From the NCBI RefSeq assembly GCF_004210735.1, contig NZ_SDZL01000001.1:1-64000 (forward strand): DNA of 64,000 nucleotides, given 5' to 3'. Positions within the stretch are counted from its first letter, which is position 1, and every line of letters starts with the position of its first letter. The notes beneath the pieces were generated by a model that was given only the letters and a program-made list of their open reading frames with translations, made no database searches and was not told the DNA's origin. Position numbers and translations under genes: made by a program. This document shows, piece after piece, positions 10,124 through 18,956 of this stretch. This DNA comes from Brevundimonas sp. (GTDB lineage Bacteria; Pseudomonadota; Alphaproteobacteria; Caulobacterales; Caulobacteraceae).

Positions 10124-10981
10124 TTAGTGGGCGACGCCCTTCCAGATGCGGCGATAGCTGGCGTAGGTCACGCCCGCGAACAGCGCCAGGAAGATCATCA
10201 CGCCCAGACCGGCCTGTTTGCGTTCGACCATCTTCGGCTCGGACGTCCAGGCGATGAAGGCGGCGACGTCCTTGGACATCTGATCCACCGTCGCCTCGGT
10301 GCCGTCGTCATAGGTCACCTGGCCGTTCTGCAGGGGCGGCGGCATGGCGATGAAGCCGCCGGGAGGGGCATGCCCCTCGCCTTCCCAGAACGGGGTCAGA
10401 TCGCCCGCCATATAGGGGTTGTAGTGCTGGGTCGACGTCATCTTCAGGCCAGCCGGCGGGGCGCGATAACCCGACAGCAGCGAATAGATGTAGTTGGCGC
10501 CGTCGTGACGGGCCTTGGCCATGACCGACAGATCCGGCGGGAACGCCCCGCCGTTGGCAGCCGCTCCGGCCGTGGCGTTCGGATACGGCGACGGGAAACG
10601 GTCGGCCGGAACGGCGTCGCGCATCAGCGACTCGCCGGTCTCGCTGTCGATGTCCGCGACCTGGATTTCCTTGGCCAGCGCCTTCACGACCGGGTTGTCG
10701 TTCGGGTTCGGGTATTTCGGATTGTAGAACGGCCCGTTCTGGTCGCCCAGGTTCCGGAAGTGCATCAGGCTCATGCTGTGGCACGAGGCGCAGACTTCCC
10801 GATAGACCTTGTAGCCGCGCTGCAACTGGCCCTGGTCGAACGTGCCGAACGGCCCTTCGAAGCTGAAGCCGCCCGAACGGGGGTGCGCCGCGCCGCCGGC
10901 GGCCAGCGCCGGAGCGGCGACGGCCAGCAGGCCCACCGCCGCGGCGATGGAGGTCAGGGTGGTGCGAATGGAAAGCGACAT
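10124..10981 (-). CDS. petC: Cytochrome c1 of the bc1 complex
   Basis: A 285-residue c-type cytochrome that passes electrons from the Rieske protein to soluble or membrane cytochrome c. A cleaved signal peptide ends near APALAAG. The heme motif CASCH (near residue 63) follows YREV, and the MPPPL segment supplies the axial Met. A single C-terminal membrane anchor (GLGVMIFLALFAGVTYA) is followed by positive residues. The ATG at 10981 begins the signal peptide and lies 5 bp after the cytochrome b stop; a longer frame upstream lies inside petB. Last gene of petABC. Confidence 0.96.
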   Translation of the reverse strand: MSLSIRTTLTSIAAAVGLLAVAAPALAAGGAAHPRSGGFSFEGPFGTFDQGQLQRGYKVYREVCASCHSMSLMHFRNLGDQNGPFYNPKYPNPNDNPVVKALAKEIQVADIDSETGESLMRDAVPADRFPSPYPNATAGAAANGGAFPPDLSVMAKARHDGANYIYSLLSGYRAPPAGLKMTSTQHYNPYMAGDLTPFWEGEGHAPPGGFIAMPPPLQNGQVTYDDGTEATVDQMSKDVAAFIAWTSEPKMVERKQAGLGVMIFLALFAGVTYASYRRIWKGVAH

Positions 10982-10986
10982 CGCGA

Positions 10987-12291
10987 TCAGCCCTTCTCGG
11001 CTTGGGTTTCGACGCCCGGCAGAACCGGTTCGGAGATCGTCGCCGGGATCGGCAGCGGCGTTTCCTTCAGCCCCAGCACCGGCATGATGACGATGAAGAA
11101 GATGAAGTAGTAGGCGGTGAGCAGACGCGTCAGCCACAGGTAGCTGTTCAGTTGCCCATCAGCCACGGTGAAGCTGGGCATGCCCGGGATGACCTGGGCG
11201 TCCGGCAGTTGCGCGCCGCACCAGCCCAGACCCACGCCCACCACCAGGAAGATGATGAAGAAGGTCCGCATGGTCGGGCGATAGCGCATAGAGCGCACCT
11301 TGGACGTATCCAGCCACGGCAGGACGAACAGCACGCCGATGGCGCCGAACATCGCCACCACGCCGCCGAACTTGTCCGGAATGGCGCGCAGGATCGCGTA
11401 GAAGGGCAGCATGTACCATTCGGGCACGATGTGCGCGGGCGTCTGCAGCGGGTTGGCCGGGATGTAGTTGTCGGCGTGGCCCAGGGCGTTCGGCATGAAG
11501 AAGACGAACAGCGCGAACAGCATCAGGAACAGGATGATGGCGAAGCCGTCCTTGACCGTGAAATACGGGTGGAACGGCACCAGGTCCTTCTTGGCCCGAT
11601 CCTTGGGGATCAGGATGCCGACGGGGTTGTTCTGACCCGCGTGGTGCAGGGCCCACAGGTGCAGCACCACGCAGCCGGCGATGACGAACGGCAGCAGATA
11701 GTGCAGCGAGAAGAAGCGGTTCAGCGTGGCGTTGTCGATGGCCGGGCCGCCGCGCAGCCAGATCAGGATCGGCTCGCCGATGACCGGGATGGCCCCGATC
11801 AGGTTGGTGATGACCTCGGCGCCCCAGAAGGACATCTGGCCCCACGGCAGGACGTAGCCCAGGAAGGCAGTGGCGATCATCAGGAAGAAGATCACGCAGC
11901 CGACGATCCAGATCATCTCGCGCGGCGCTTTATAAGAGCCGTAGTAGAGCCCCCGCAGCATGTGCAGATAAACCGCGATGAAGAACATCGACGCGCCGTT
12001 GGCGTGCACATAGCGGATCAGCCAGCCGCCGTTGACGTCGCGCATGATGCGCTCGACCGAGGCGAAGGCCAGGTCGACGTTCGGCGTATAGTGCATGGCC
12101 AGCACGATGCCGGTCACGATCTGGGTGACCAGGCACAGCGCCAGGATGCCGCCGAAGGTCCACCAGTAGTTCAGGTTCTTCGGGGTCGGCAGCGACATAT
12201 AGTCAGCGCCGAAGCGGATGATCGGCAGGCGGCTGTCCAGCCACTTCTCGACGCCGGTCTTGGGGACGTATGTGGATTCGTGATCGCTCAT
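10987..12291 (-). CDS. petB: Cytochrome b of the bc1 complex
   Basis: A 434-residue integral membrane protein carrying hemes bL and bH and the quinol oxidation and reduction sites. It has about eight to nine membrane helices. Heme-ligating His residues are seen in the second helix (GIVLAMHY) and fourth helix ([12 protein letters not shown]), with [16 protein letters not shown] in between. The Qo-site motif PEWY is present ([19 protein letters not shown]). Length and motif order match proteobacterial cytochrome b (not the plant b6 split form). It lies 16 bp after petA and 5 bp before petC. Confidence 0.97.
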   Translation of the reverse strand: MSDHESTYVPKTGVEKWLDSRLPIIRFGADYMSLPTPKNLNYWWTFGGILALCLVTQIVTGIVLAMHYTPNVDLAFASVERIMRDVNGGWLIRYVHANGASMFFIAVYLHMLRGLYYGSYKAPREMIWIVGCVIFFLMIATAFLGYVLPWGQMSFWGAEVITNLIGAIPVIGEPILIWLRGGPAIDNATLNRFFSLHYLLPFVIAGCVVLHLWALHHAGQNNPVGILIPKDRAKKDLVPFHPYFTVKDGFAIILFLMLFALFVFFMPNALGHADNYIPANPLQTPAHIVPEWYMLPFYAILRAIPDKFGGVVAMFGAIGVLFVLPWLDTSKVRSMRYRPTMRTFFIIFLVVGVGLGWCGAQLPDAQVIPGMPSFTVADGQLNSYLWLTRLLTAYYFIFFIVIMPVLGLKETPLPIPATISEPVLPGVETQAEKG

Positions 12292-12307
12292 GGTTCTCGG
12301 TCCGTCC

Positions 12308-12850
12308 TCAGCCGATCTTCACGCGGGTGTCGGACAGGTATTCATAGGTCGGCACCACGAGGTTGATCGGGGCCGGGCCCTTACGAATACGTCCCGAGGT
12401 GTCGTAGTGCGAGCCGTGGCAGGGGCAGAACCAGCCGCCGAAATCGCCCGCGCCGAAGGTGGGAACGCAGCCCAGGTGGGTGCACGAACCGACGACGACC
12501 AGGAACTGGCTGTGGCCTTCCTTGACGCGCTCGGCGTCGGGCTGCGGATCCTTCAGGTCCGAAAGAGGGGTGTTCACCGCTTCCTGGACTTCCTTGGGGG
12601 TGCGGTAGCGGACGAAGACCGGCTTGCCCTGCCACTTGATGACGACCTGCTGGCCTTCCTGCACCTTGGTCAGATCGAATTCGATCGACGCCAGGGCCAG
12701 GGTGTCGGCAGACGGGTTCATCTGGTTGATGAGCGGCCATGCCACCATCACGCCCGCGCCCACGGCGGCGGCCCCAGCCGCAATGTGAATGAAGTCGCGG
12801 CGAGTGGCCTCTTGGCCCTCACCTTCAGCTGTCACGACCGATTCGGCCAC
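12308..12850 (-). CDS. petA: Rieske iron-sulfur subunit of the bc1 complex
   Basis: A 180-residue membrane-anchored [2Fe-2S] protein. The N terminus has an [17 protein letters not shown] stretch, a Tat-type uncleaved signal anchor typical of Rieske proteins. The cluster ligands are in CTHLGCVP and CPCHGSHYD, in the C-terminal half. Translation appears to start with GTG at 12850, preceded by GAGAGGTGAG. First gene of petABC; its promoter region lies in the 195-bp gap shared with the divergent trmL gene. Confidence 0.96.
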   Translation of the reverse strand: MAESVVTAEGEGQEATRRDFIHIAAGAAAVGAGVMVAWPLINQMNPSADTLALASIEFDLTKVQEGQQVVIKWQGKPVFVRYRTPKEVQEAVNTPLSDLKDPQPDAERVKEGHSQFLVVVGSCTHLGCVPTFGAGDFGGWFCPCHGSHYDTSGRIRKGPAPINLVVPTYEYLSDTRVKIG

Positions 12851-13045
12851 GTCTCACCTCTCGAACGCCGCGTACGACGCCCGGGCGGGCGCCGACTCTT
12901 TCGGCACGATCCTTTAGCCGACCCTTGCGAGGTTCGCCCCGGCCTGGCTTTGCGGCTGATGGCCGCAAGCTGCTGACGCTTCTTGCGAAACGGTCGCAAT
13001 TCAGGCCGCGACAAGCCCTCAAGCCGCGCGTATGAGGGCCTTAGA
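12851..13045. promoter_or_regulatory. Divergent promoter region petA / trmL
   Basis: A 195-bp non-coding gap between two divergent starts. It must hold the petABC promoter on the minus strand and the trmL promoter on the plus strand. I see no clear operator palindrome. A CGCAAG...CTTGCG pairing (12964-12989) could form a modest hairpin. Confidence 0.5.
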
Positions 13046-13528
13046 ATGCGTCTCGCCCTTTTTCAACCGGACATCCCGCAAAACGTCGGCGCCTGCATCC
13101 GGCTCAGCGCCTGTTTCGGCGTCGAACTGCATGTGATCGAGCCCACCGGCTTCCGTTTCGACGACCGCGCGATGAAGCGCGCGGCGCTGGATTACGGGCC
13201 GCTGGGTCATATGACGCGGCACGCGGACTGGGACGCCTTCACGCGCGACCGGCCCCCGGGGCGGCTGGTGCTGTTCACGACGAAGGGGGCGACGTCCCTG
13301 CCCGACTTCGCCTTCCGTCCGGATGATGTGTTGCTGTTCGGCAAGGAGAGCGCCGGCGCGCCCGATTACGTTCACGCTGCCGCCGACGCCCGTGTCGTGA
13401 TTCCGCTGCGCCCCGAGGCGCGCTCGCTGAACCTGTCCGTTACAGCGGGCATCGCCCTGTTCGAAGGGCTGCGACAGACGGGCGGTCTGCCGGTTCACAG
13501 CGCTGTCGGCTCTGCCGCAATGACATAG
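13046..13528 (+). CDS. trmL: tRNA (cytidine/uridine-34 2'-O-)-methyltransferase TrmL
   Basis: A 160-residue SPOUT-class enzyme that 2'-O-methylates the wobble base of leucine tRNAs using SAM. Signatures are the N-terminal strand MRLALFQPDIPQNVGACIRL, the LLFGKESAGAP knot motif in the middle, and the C-terminal RSLNLSVTAGIALFE motif that forms the trefoil knot. Length is typical (about 155). The ATG at 13046 matches family starts; an upstream in-frame ATG would add an unrelated tail. Its 3' end overlaps that of the convergent methyltransferase gene by 34 bp. Confidence 0.94.
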   Translation: MRLALFQPDIPQNVGACIRLSACFGVELHVIEPTGFRFDDRAMKRAALDYGPLGHMTRHADWDAFTRDRPPGRLVLFTTKGATSLPDFAFRPDDVLLFGKESAGAPDYVHAAADARVVIPLRPEARSLNLSVTAGIALFEGLRQTGGLPVHSAVGSAAMT

Positions 13529-14256
13529 TCCGAGCCGTGGCGCAGGCCGCCACGCTCATGGCACAGCGCCAATCCTCGCGTGCGGATCTCCTCGACCGTA
13601 TCCGCAAGACGGCCGGCCAGAGCGCGATCAGCCAGCCGCTCCAACCGCCGCGTGGCCATATCCAGTTGGCCGTTCACCCACCGGGCTCGATAGCGGTTGG
13701 GGAACCGCCGCGCCGAGATCACCCGGAAGCCGGCCTCGTTCAGGACGTTGACCGTCCATTCCGCCGGAAACTCGCGATAGGGCGTCTCGTCGGCCAGCAG
13801 CAGCACAGCGTCCCTCAAGCGTCCGATCTCCCGGACCAGCCGCCCTTCGGCCGTATCGGCCGGGCCGATCACATACGGATCCAGGCCGACGACATAGAGG
13901 CGCCGGCGCACCAGCGGGCGCAAACGACGCAACATCTGCGACTGGAAATAGGGTGAGAAGCCCTCGACAGCGCCGATCAGATAGTCCGCCAGGACGGTGT
14001 CATACACCTGACCCTCCAACAGGGCGGGATCAACCCAATTGCCGACCAGCAGCCGGTCCTGCGATCGCAGGCGATCCCCGACGGCGGTCCGCACCTGATC
14101 GGCGTGTCCGACCGCTGCAGTGACGCCGGTCCACCGTTCTGTCATCAGTCCGGTCGCCCACAGGCTGGAGTTCACCCCCGTGCCCGCGTCCAGGAAATCG
14201 CCCCACGGCGTATCGCCCTGGAGAGTCGCGATATGGGTGAAAAGGCTGGAGGTCAC
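13495..14256 (-). CDS. Class I SAM-dependent methyltransferase, substrate unknown
   Basis: A 253-residue protein with a Rossmann methyltransferase core. Motif I is FLDAGTGVNSSLWA (residues about 18-31), and acidic and hydrophobic strands follow (VYDTVLADYLIGAVEGF as the motif IV region, RRLYVVGLDPYVIG later). The C-terminal half is Arg-rich and helical. The start is taken as GTG at 14256 because it overlaps the stop of the upstream XRE gene in a GTGA tetranucleotide, the usual sign of coupled translation; the open frame upstream of it is only an overlap with the regulator gene. Substrate and role are unknown. Confidence 0.8.
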   Translation of the reverse strand: MTSSLFTHIATLQGDTPWGDFLDAGTGVNSSLWATGLMTERWTGVTAAVGHADQVRTAVGDRLRSQDRLLVGNWVDPALLEGQVYDTVLADYLIGAVEGFSPYFQSQMLRRLRPLVRRRLYVVGLDPYVIGPADTAEGRLVREIGRLRDAVLLLADETPYREFPAEWTVNVLNEAGFRVISARRFPNRYRARWVNGQLDMATRRLERLADRALAGRLADTVEEIRTRGLALCHERGGLRHGSDYVIAAEPTAL

Positions 14257-14519
14257 GCGGCGCTGCCTGACTCGGACTCGCAGGCCACCACGCGTAAATC
14301 CAGCCTGCAGTCGATGACGTCCAGCAGTCGCGCCGCCGCCTTCAGCGTCATGCGTTCGGGGCGGGCCAGCCAATAGCACACCAGACCGCGGGGGACCCCA
14401 AGTCGGCGGGCGATGGCCGACTGATTCAGACCCTGACGTTCGACCGCCGCCCGAACCAGGACCCACAGCCGATGCTGCAACAGATCGGCCGCAGGGGCCG
14501 GCGCGCTGTCCATCTTCAT
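14253..14519 (-). CDS. Small XRE-type helix-turn-helix regulator
   Basis: An 88-residue DNA-binding protein. The HTH lies at residues 32-66: LNQSAIARRLGVPRGLVCYW with a following recognition and support helix (MTLKAAARLLDVID). A short acidic/Ser C terminus has no recognisable ligand domain. It is translationally coupled to the methyltransferase gene (GTGA overlap) and starts 71 bp from the divergent zinc receptor. The Zur-like palindrome lies 23 bp upstream of its start, so it may share control with the receptor. The target of the regulator is unknown; autoregulation is the simplest guess. Confidence 0.82.
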   Translation of the reverse strand: MKMDSAPAPAADLLQHRLWVLVRAAVERQGLNQSAIARRLGVPRGLVCYWLARPERMTLKAAARLLDVIDCRLDLRVVACESESGSAA

Positions 14520-14534
14520 TCCGTCTCACTGCTC

Positions 14535-14563
14535 TTGATAGATGTTATGCTATAACATAATGG
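14535..14563 (+). promoter_or_regulatory. Predicted sigma-70-type promoter of the zinc receptor
   Basis: TTGATA (14535-14540) and TAATGG (14558-14563) are separated by exactly 17 bp, a good housekeeping -35/-10 pair. The Zur-like palindrome fills the spacer, so a bound repressor would block polymerase. Confidence 0.6.
14542..14558. promoter_or_regulatory. Zur-box-like operator
   Basis: ATGTTAT-GCT-ATAACAT is a perfect 7-3-7 inverted repeat and closely matches the Zur consensus core (TGTTATA..TATAACA) known from enterobacteria and alphaproteobacteria. It lies 32 bp before the start of a His-rich ZnuD-type receptor and 23 bp before the divergent XRE gene. A Zur role is inferred from motif and context. 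Confidence 0.8.
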
Positions 14564-14590
14564 AAGCACTCTTCATGAACGGGGAGCGCT

Positions 14591-16636
14591 ATGCACTCAA
14601 GAAAAATCCTGCTCGCCGCTGCGAGTCTGTCGGCCATTTCCAGCGGCGCATGGGCCGCCACCCTGCCGCAATCAGGGCCCGCGACGACACGACTGGACGA
14701 CATCATCGTCGTCGCCGATCCGTTGGGCCGGTCGGGTCAGGATGTGATCTCGAACGTGGCGGTGCTGCGCGGCGACGAACTGATCCAGCGACGCCAGTCG
14801 ACCCTGGGCGAAACCCTCAGCGGCCTGCCCGGCGTCAACTCCGACACCTTCGGCGGCGGCGCCAGCCGCCCGGTCATTCGGGGCCAGACGGCCCCGCGCG
14901 TGAAGGTGCTGACCGACGGCTCCGCGCTGATGGACGCTTCCGAAGTGTCGCCTGACCATGCGGTGTCGGGCGAGCCGCTGCTGCTCGAAGGGATCGAGAT
15001 CCTGCGCGGTCCGTCAGCCCTGCTTTACGGCGGCGGCGCCATCGGCGGCGCAGTCAACCTGATCGACAAGAAGATCCCCACCCGCGTTCCCGTCGACGGC
15101 GGCGAAGGGGTTGCGGAAATTCGCATCGGCTCGGCCGACAACGAAGAGGCCGGCGTGATCGGCCTGACCGTCGGCGCCGGATCGTTCGCCATGCGCGTCG
15201 AGGCCGCCGGCCGTCGCACCGACGACTATCAGGTTCCAGACTTCGACGAGGACGTGCTGGACGGCTCTTACAATCGTGGCTCGACCGCCACCCTGGGCCT
15301 GTCGTGGATTGGCTCGCGCGGCTATCTTGGCGCCGCCTACACCCAGCAGCGCAGCGAATACGGTCTGCCGGGCCACAACCACGAATACGAAGACTGCCAC
15401 CCGCACGGCTCCAGCCTGCACTGCGGCGGTCACGGCCATGACGACCATGATCATGACCACGATCACGACCACGATCATGACCACGTCCCCACCGTCGACC
15501 TGATCAGCAAGCGGGTCGATGTGCGCGGCGAACTGGAGAACCCCTTCGCGGGCATCGAGCGCGTGCGCTTTCGGGGCGGCTTCACCGACTATCGCCACGA
15601 CGAAATCGACGACGGCGAAATCGCCACCACCTTCACCAACGAAGGTTATGACGCCCGCATCGAAGCGCAACATGCGCCCATCGGCGGCGTACGCGGCGTG
15701 GTCGGCGCCCAGGTCAGCCGCAGCGACTTCGCCGCCGTAGGAACGGAATCCTTCATTCCCGAAAGCCGCACCGAGACCCGCGCCTTGTTCGTGGTCGAAG
15801 AGTATGTGGCCGGCGACTGGCGCTTCGAGGGCGCATTGCGTCAGGAATGGCAGGACGCCGAGGCTCTGGGTCGCGCTGACGCCAGCCACGATCCGCTGTC
15901 GGTCTCCGCCGCCGCCAACTGGAGCTTCACACCCGGCTACGTGGCCTCACTGTCGGTGGCCAGATCACAACGCGCCCCTACGGCCCAGGAGCTCTATGCG
16001 CGCGGTGTCCACCTGGCGACCAACACCTATGAGATCGGCTCCGCGGACCTCGATGTCGAGACTGCAACCTCAATCGAGCTGGGTCTGAAGAAGACCGACG
16101 GCGCCACAACCTTCGCCGCCAGCCTCTATCACTACGGCTACGACGGCTACATCTACGCCCGCACGCTGGACCAGTTCGAGGACTTCCGCCTGATCCGATA
16201 CAGCCAGTCCGACGCCCGCTTCACCGGTATTGAGGGCCAAGTCACGCATGATGTCAGGCCAGGTCTGTCGGCCACCGTCTTCGGCGATTATGTCCAGGCC
16301 GAACTGACCGGCGACGGCGGCGACCTGCCCCGCATTCCGGCGGGCCGCCTTGGCGCGCGTGGCGACTTCCAGCAAGGGCCGTGGTCCGGGAATCTGGAGT
16401 ATGTCCGCGTGTTCAAGCAGGACCGCATCGCCGACTTCGAAAGCGTCACCCCCGGCTACAACATGATCAACGGCACGCTGGCCCACGACGTGACCGTCGG
16501 CGACTTCGACGGCCAGATCTTCGTGCGCGGCGCCAACCTGCTGGACATCCGGGCGCTGAACCACGCCTCGTTCATCAGCGACCTGGCCCCCCTGCGCGGC
16601 CGCAACCTGACGCTGGGCGTCCGCGTCCGGTTCTGA
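14591..16636 (+). CDS. znuD: ZnuD-type TonB-dependent zinc receptor
   Basis: A 681-residue outer-membrane receptor likely to import zinc under scarcity. It has a signal peptide ending near GAWAA, a TonB-box-like DDIIVVADPL, a plug (about 45-170, containing SRPVIRGQTAPRVKVL and GPSALLYGGGAIGGAVNLID) and a barrel ending in VRVRF. A long extracellular loop (about residues 262-299) holds a run of alternating Asp and His plus CHPHG and CGGHGH, the metal-catching loop typical of ZnuD proteins. GGGGAG precedes the ATG. A perfect Zur-like operator sits in the promoter spacer. Nickel or cobalt transport is a possible alternative. Confidence 0.92.
   Translation: MHSRKILLAAASLSAISSGAWAATLPQSGPATTRLDDIIVVADPLGRSGQDVISNVAVLRGDELIQRRQSTLGETLSGLPGVNSDTFGGGASRPVIRGQTAPRVKVLTDGSALMDASEVSPDHAVSGEPLLLEGIEILRGPSALLYGGGAIGGAVNLIDKKIPTRVPVDGGEGVAEIRIGSADNEEAGVIGLTVGAGSFAMRVEAAGRRTDDYQVPDFDEDVLDGSYNRGSTATLGLSWIGSRGYLGAAYTQQRSEYGLPGHNHEYEDCHPHGSSLHCGGHGHDDHDHDHDHDHDHDHVPTVDLISKRVDVRGELENPFAGIERVRFRGGFTDYRHDEIDDGEIATTFTNEGYDARIEAQHAPIGGVRGVVGAQVSRSDFAAVGTESFIPESRTETRALFVVEEYVAGDWRFEGALRQEWQDAEALGRADASHDPLSVSAAANWSFTPGYVASLSVARSQRAPTAQELYARGVHLATNTYEIGSADLDVETATSIELGLKKTDGATTFAASLYHYGYDGYIYARTLDQFEDFRLIRYSQSDARFTGIEGQVTHDVRPGLSATVFGDYVQAELTGDGGDLPRIPAGRLGARGDFQQGPWSGNLEYVRVFKQDRIADFESVTPGYNMINGTLAHDVTVGDFDGQIFVRGANLLDIRALNHASFISDLAPLRGRNLTLGVRVRF
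15438..15485 (+). repeat. In-frame Asp-His dipeptide-coding tandem repeat
   Basis: About eight near-identical 6-bp units (GAY CAY) encode alternating Asp-His in the receptor loop. Small unit changes (GATCAT, GACCAC) show it is a degenerate microsatellite-like tract whose length could vary between strains. Confidence 0.85.
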
Positions 16637-16656
16637 TCGGCCGAGCGGCCAGAAAC

Positions 16657-16693
16657 AAAGGGGCGCGGACGACAACCATCCGCGCCCCTTTTT
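16657..16693. terminator. Bidirectional intrinsic terminator
   Basis: AAAGGGGCGCGGA (16657-16669) pairs fully with TCCGCGCCCCTTT (16679-16691) over a 9-nt loop and ends in TTTTT on the plus strand, with A-rich sequence on the other side. It sits between the convergent zinc receptor and dipeptidase genes and can serve both. Confidence 0.9.
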
Positions 16694-16707
16694 GCGTCAA
16701 TCGCAGC

Positions 16708-17952
16708 TTACTCCGGCGCGCCGTCCGGCAGGCGTGCCAGCGAGGGGCGTTCGGCGGCCTTGGCGGCGGCGACGGTTTCGACCCGGCGCATGGCGCGCAG
16801 AATGTTCTCGCCCGAGATCTTGCGGATGTCCGCCTCGGTCCAGCCGCGCTTCATCAGCTCGGCCAGCAGGGCGGAATAGCCGTCCACGCCTTCCAGTCCG
16901 ACCGGCAGGCTGTCCACGCCGTCATAGTCGCCGCCCAGGCCCACGTGATCGATTCCGGCCACGTCGCGGACGTGCTGGATGTGGGCGATCACGTCATCCA
17001 TGGTCGCCTTCGGACGCGGATTGGCCTCGGCCCAGGCGGTCAGGCGCGGGTCGGGGGTCCCGGTGTTCGCGCTGACGCCCAGGCGGGCGGCCTCGGCCTG
17101 GGCGGCCTTGATCCACTCGCCCTGGGCGGCGCTGACGAAGCCGGGCACGAAGGTCACCATCACCACGCCGCCGTTGGCCGGCATCAGGCGCAGGATGTCG
17201 TCAGGCACGTTGCGGGGATGGTCAGTGACAGCTCGCGCCGAGGAGTGGGAAAAGATCACCGGCGCCTCGGTCACGCGGATGGCGTCCGCCATGGTCTCGG
17301 GCGAGACGTGGCTCAGGTCCACCATCATGCCCAGGCGGTTCATCTCCTTGACCACCGTCTCGCCGAACGGGTTCAGCCCGCCCCATTTCGGCGCGTCGGT
17401 CGCCGAGTCCGCCCAGCTGGTGGTCTTGGAGTGGGTCAGCGTCATGTAGCGCACGCCCGCCTCGTGGAACTCGCGCAGCAGGCCCAGCGAATCGTCGATC
17501 GAATAGCCGCCCTCGATGCCGATCAGGCTGGCGATCTTGCCCGCCTTGTGGATGCGTTCGACGTCGTCGGCGGTGGCCGCCAGCTCAAAGACATCGGGAT
17601 GGGCGGCGACCAGGCGGCGGACCACGTCGATCTGTTCGAACGTCGCCTTGGCCGCCTCGACCGGCTCCAGGCTGGCGGGGACATAGACCGACCAGAACTG
17701 GCCGCCGACGCCGCCTTCCCGCAGACGCGGGATGTCGGTGTGCAGTTTGGTGTCGTGCGACCGGTCACCGGTCAGGTCGATGGCATAGGGGTCGGAATTA
17801 TAGGTCTGGCGCAGCGCCCACGGCAGGTCGTTGTGCCCGTCGATCAGCGGCGTGGTCTTGAGGATTTCGAGAACGGCAGCCCGGTCCTGTGCGGCGACCG
17901 GAGCGGCCAGCGCAGCCAGCGCGACGGCGGTGAGAAGAGCATTGCGGATCAT
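16708..17952 (-). CDS. M19-family membrane dipeptidase, secreted, all zinc ligands present
   Basis: A 414-residue exported dipeptidase of the renal dipeptidase family. The signal peptide runs MIRNALLTAVALAALAAP to AQ. The binuclear zinc site is complete: DGHNDLPW (His-x-Asp), GIEGGYS (bridging Glu), DLSHVSP (His), FSHSSARAVTDHPRN (His and substrate Arg) and GGDYDGV (Asp). The C terminus contains KISGENILRAMR as in characterised members. The ATG at 17952 is preferred for its signal peptide and AGGGGG upstream. It would hydrolyse dipeptides, often including D-amino acid forms. It is divergent from hemF. Confidence 0.94.
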   Translation of the reverse strand: MIRNALLTAVALAALAAPVAAQDRAAVLEILKTTPLIDGHNDLPWALRQTYNSDPYAIDLTGDRSHDTKLHTDIPRLREGGVGGQFWSVYVPASLEPVEAAKATFEQIDVVRRLVAAHPDVFELAATADDVERIHKAGKIASLIGIEGGYSIDDSLGLLREFHEAGVRYMTLTHSKTTSWADSATDAPKWGGLNPFGETVVKEMNRLGMMVDLSHVSPETMADAIRVTEAPVIFSHSSARAVTDHPRNVPDDILRLMPANGGVVMVTFVPGFVSAAQGEWIKAAQAEAARLGVSANTGTPDPRLTAWAEANPRPKATMDDVIAHIQHVRDVAGIDHVGLGGDYDGVDSLPVGLEGVDGYSALLAELMKRGWTEADIRKISGENILRAMRRVETVAAAKAAERPSLARLPDGAPE

Positions 17953-18076
17953 GGACGAGTCCCCCTGACAAATCAGACGGCGTGACAGTGACCGATCCGC
18001 GCGCGGGATCAAGTTACCAAAGCGCCATGTGACCGCTGATGTGGCGGCGAGCCCGGCGATATGGTTCAAGCCGACC

Positions 18077-18952
18077 ATGACCGACGCCGCCCCCACGCTG
18101 GACCAGAAGAAGACTCAGGCCCGCGCCTGGTTCGAGACCCTGCGCGACCGCATCCACGCCGGGTTCGAGGCGCTGGAGGACGCGGCGCCCGCCGAACTGT
18201 TTCCGGGCGAGCCGGGCCGCTTCGTGCGCACGCCGTGGGACCGCTCGGAAGGCGGCGGCGGCGTCATGGGCATGATGCACGGCCGCCTGTTCGAGAAAGT
18301 GGGCGTCCACGTCTCGACCGTCTTCGGCGAATTCCCGGCCGACTACGCCCGCACTGTGCCCGGAGCCTCCGAAGATCCGCGCTTCTTCGCTACGGGCGTC
18401 AGCCTGATCTGCCATCCGGTCAGCCCGCGCGTGCCGGCCGTGCACATGAACACCCGCTTCATCGCCACGACCCAGAGCTGGTTCGGCGGCGGCGGCGACC
18501 TGACGCCCGTGCTGGATGCGGATCGGCGTCAGGATCACCCCGACACGCTCGACTTCCACGCCGCCATGCAGGCCGCCTGCGACGCCCATCACCCCGACTG
18601 GCACGCGAAATACAAGGCCTGGTGCGACGAGTATTTCTACCTGCCCCATCGGAACGAGCCGCGCGGCACCGGCGGCATCTTCTATGACCACCACGACAGC
18701 GGCGACCACGCCCGCGACTTCGCCTTCACCCGGGATGTCGGCACGGCGTTTCTGGACATCTATTCGCGCATCGTCGCCCGGCGGATGACCGAAGCCTGGA
18801 CGACGGACGAGCGCGAGGAGCAGCTGGTTCGTCGCGGCCGCTATGTCGAGTTCAACCTGCTGTACGACCGGGGCACCATGTTCGGGCTCAAGACCGGCGG
18901 CAATGTCGACTCGATCCTAAGCTCCATGCCGCCCGTGGTGAAGTGGCCCTAG
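18077..18952 (+). CDS. hemF: Oxygen-dependent coproporphyrinogen-III oxidase
   Basis: A 291-residue cytoplasmic enzyme that decarboxylates coproporphyrinogen III to protoporphyrinogen IX using O2 in heme synthesis. Family blocks are all present: [52 protein letters not shown] and, near the end, [19 protein letters not shown] and SSMPPVVKW. Length is typical (about 300). Met at 18077 ([12 protein letters not shown]) is chosen over a weaker upstream ATG that adds 16 residues. The gene ends 4 bp before the convergent sensor kinase gene. Aerobic heme supply fits the nearby bc1 operon, but no operon link exists. Confidence 0.96.
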   Translation: MTDAAPTLDQKKTQARAWFETLRDRIHAGFEALEDAAPAELFPGEPGRFVRTPWDRSEGGGGVMGMMHGRLFEKVGVHVSTVFGEFPADYARTVPGASEDPRFFATGVSLICHPVSPRVPAVHMNTRFIATTQSWFGGGGDLTPVLDADRRQDHPDTLDFHAAMQAACDAHHPDWHAKYKAWCDEYFYLPHRNEPRGTGGIFYDHHDSGDHARDFAFTRDVGTAFLDIYSRIVARRMTEAWTTDEREEQLVRRGRYVEFNLLYDRGTMFGLKTGGNVDSILSSMPPVVKWP

Positions 18953-18956
18953 GGCC

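Noticed and set aside
13495-13528. Gene truncation at the overlapping 3' ends of trmL and the methyltransferase
   Set aside because: Both proteins keep complete C-terminal motifs; a 34-bp convergent overlap is common in compact genomes.
15438-15485. A frameshift or assembly error at the Asp-His tract
   Set aside because: The tract is in frame, flanked by normal receptor sequence, and a His-rich loop is expected in ZnuD-type receptors.
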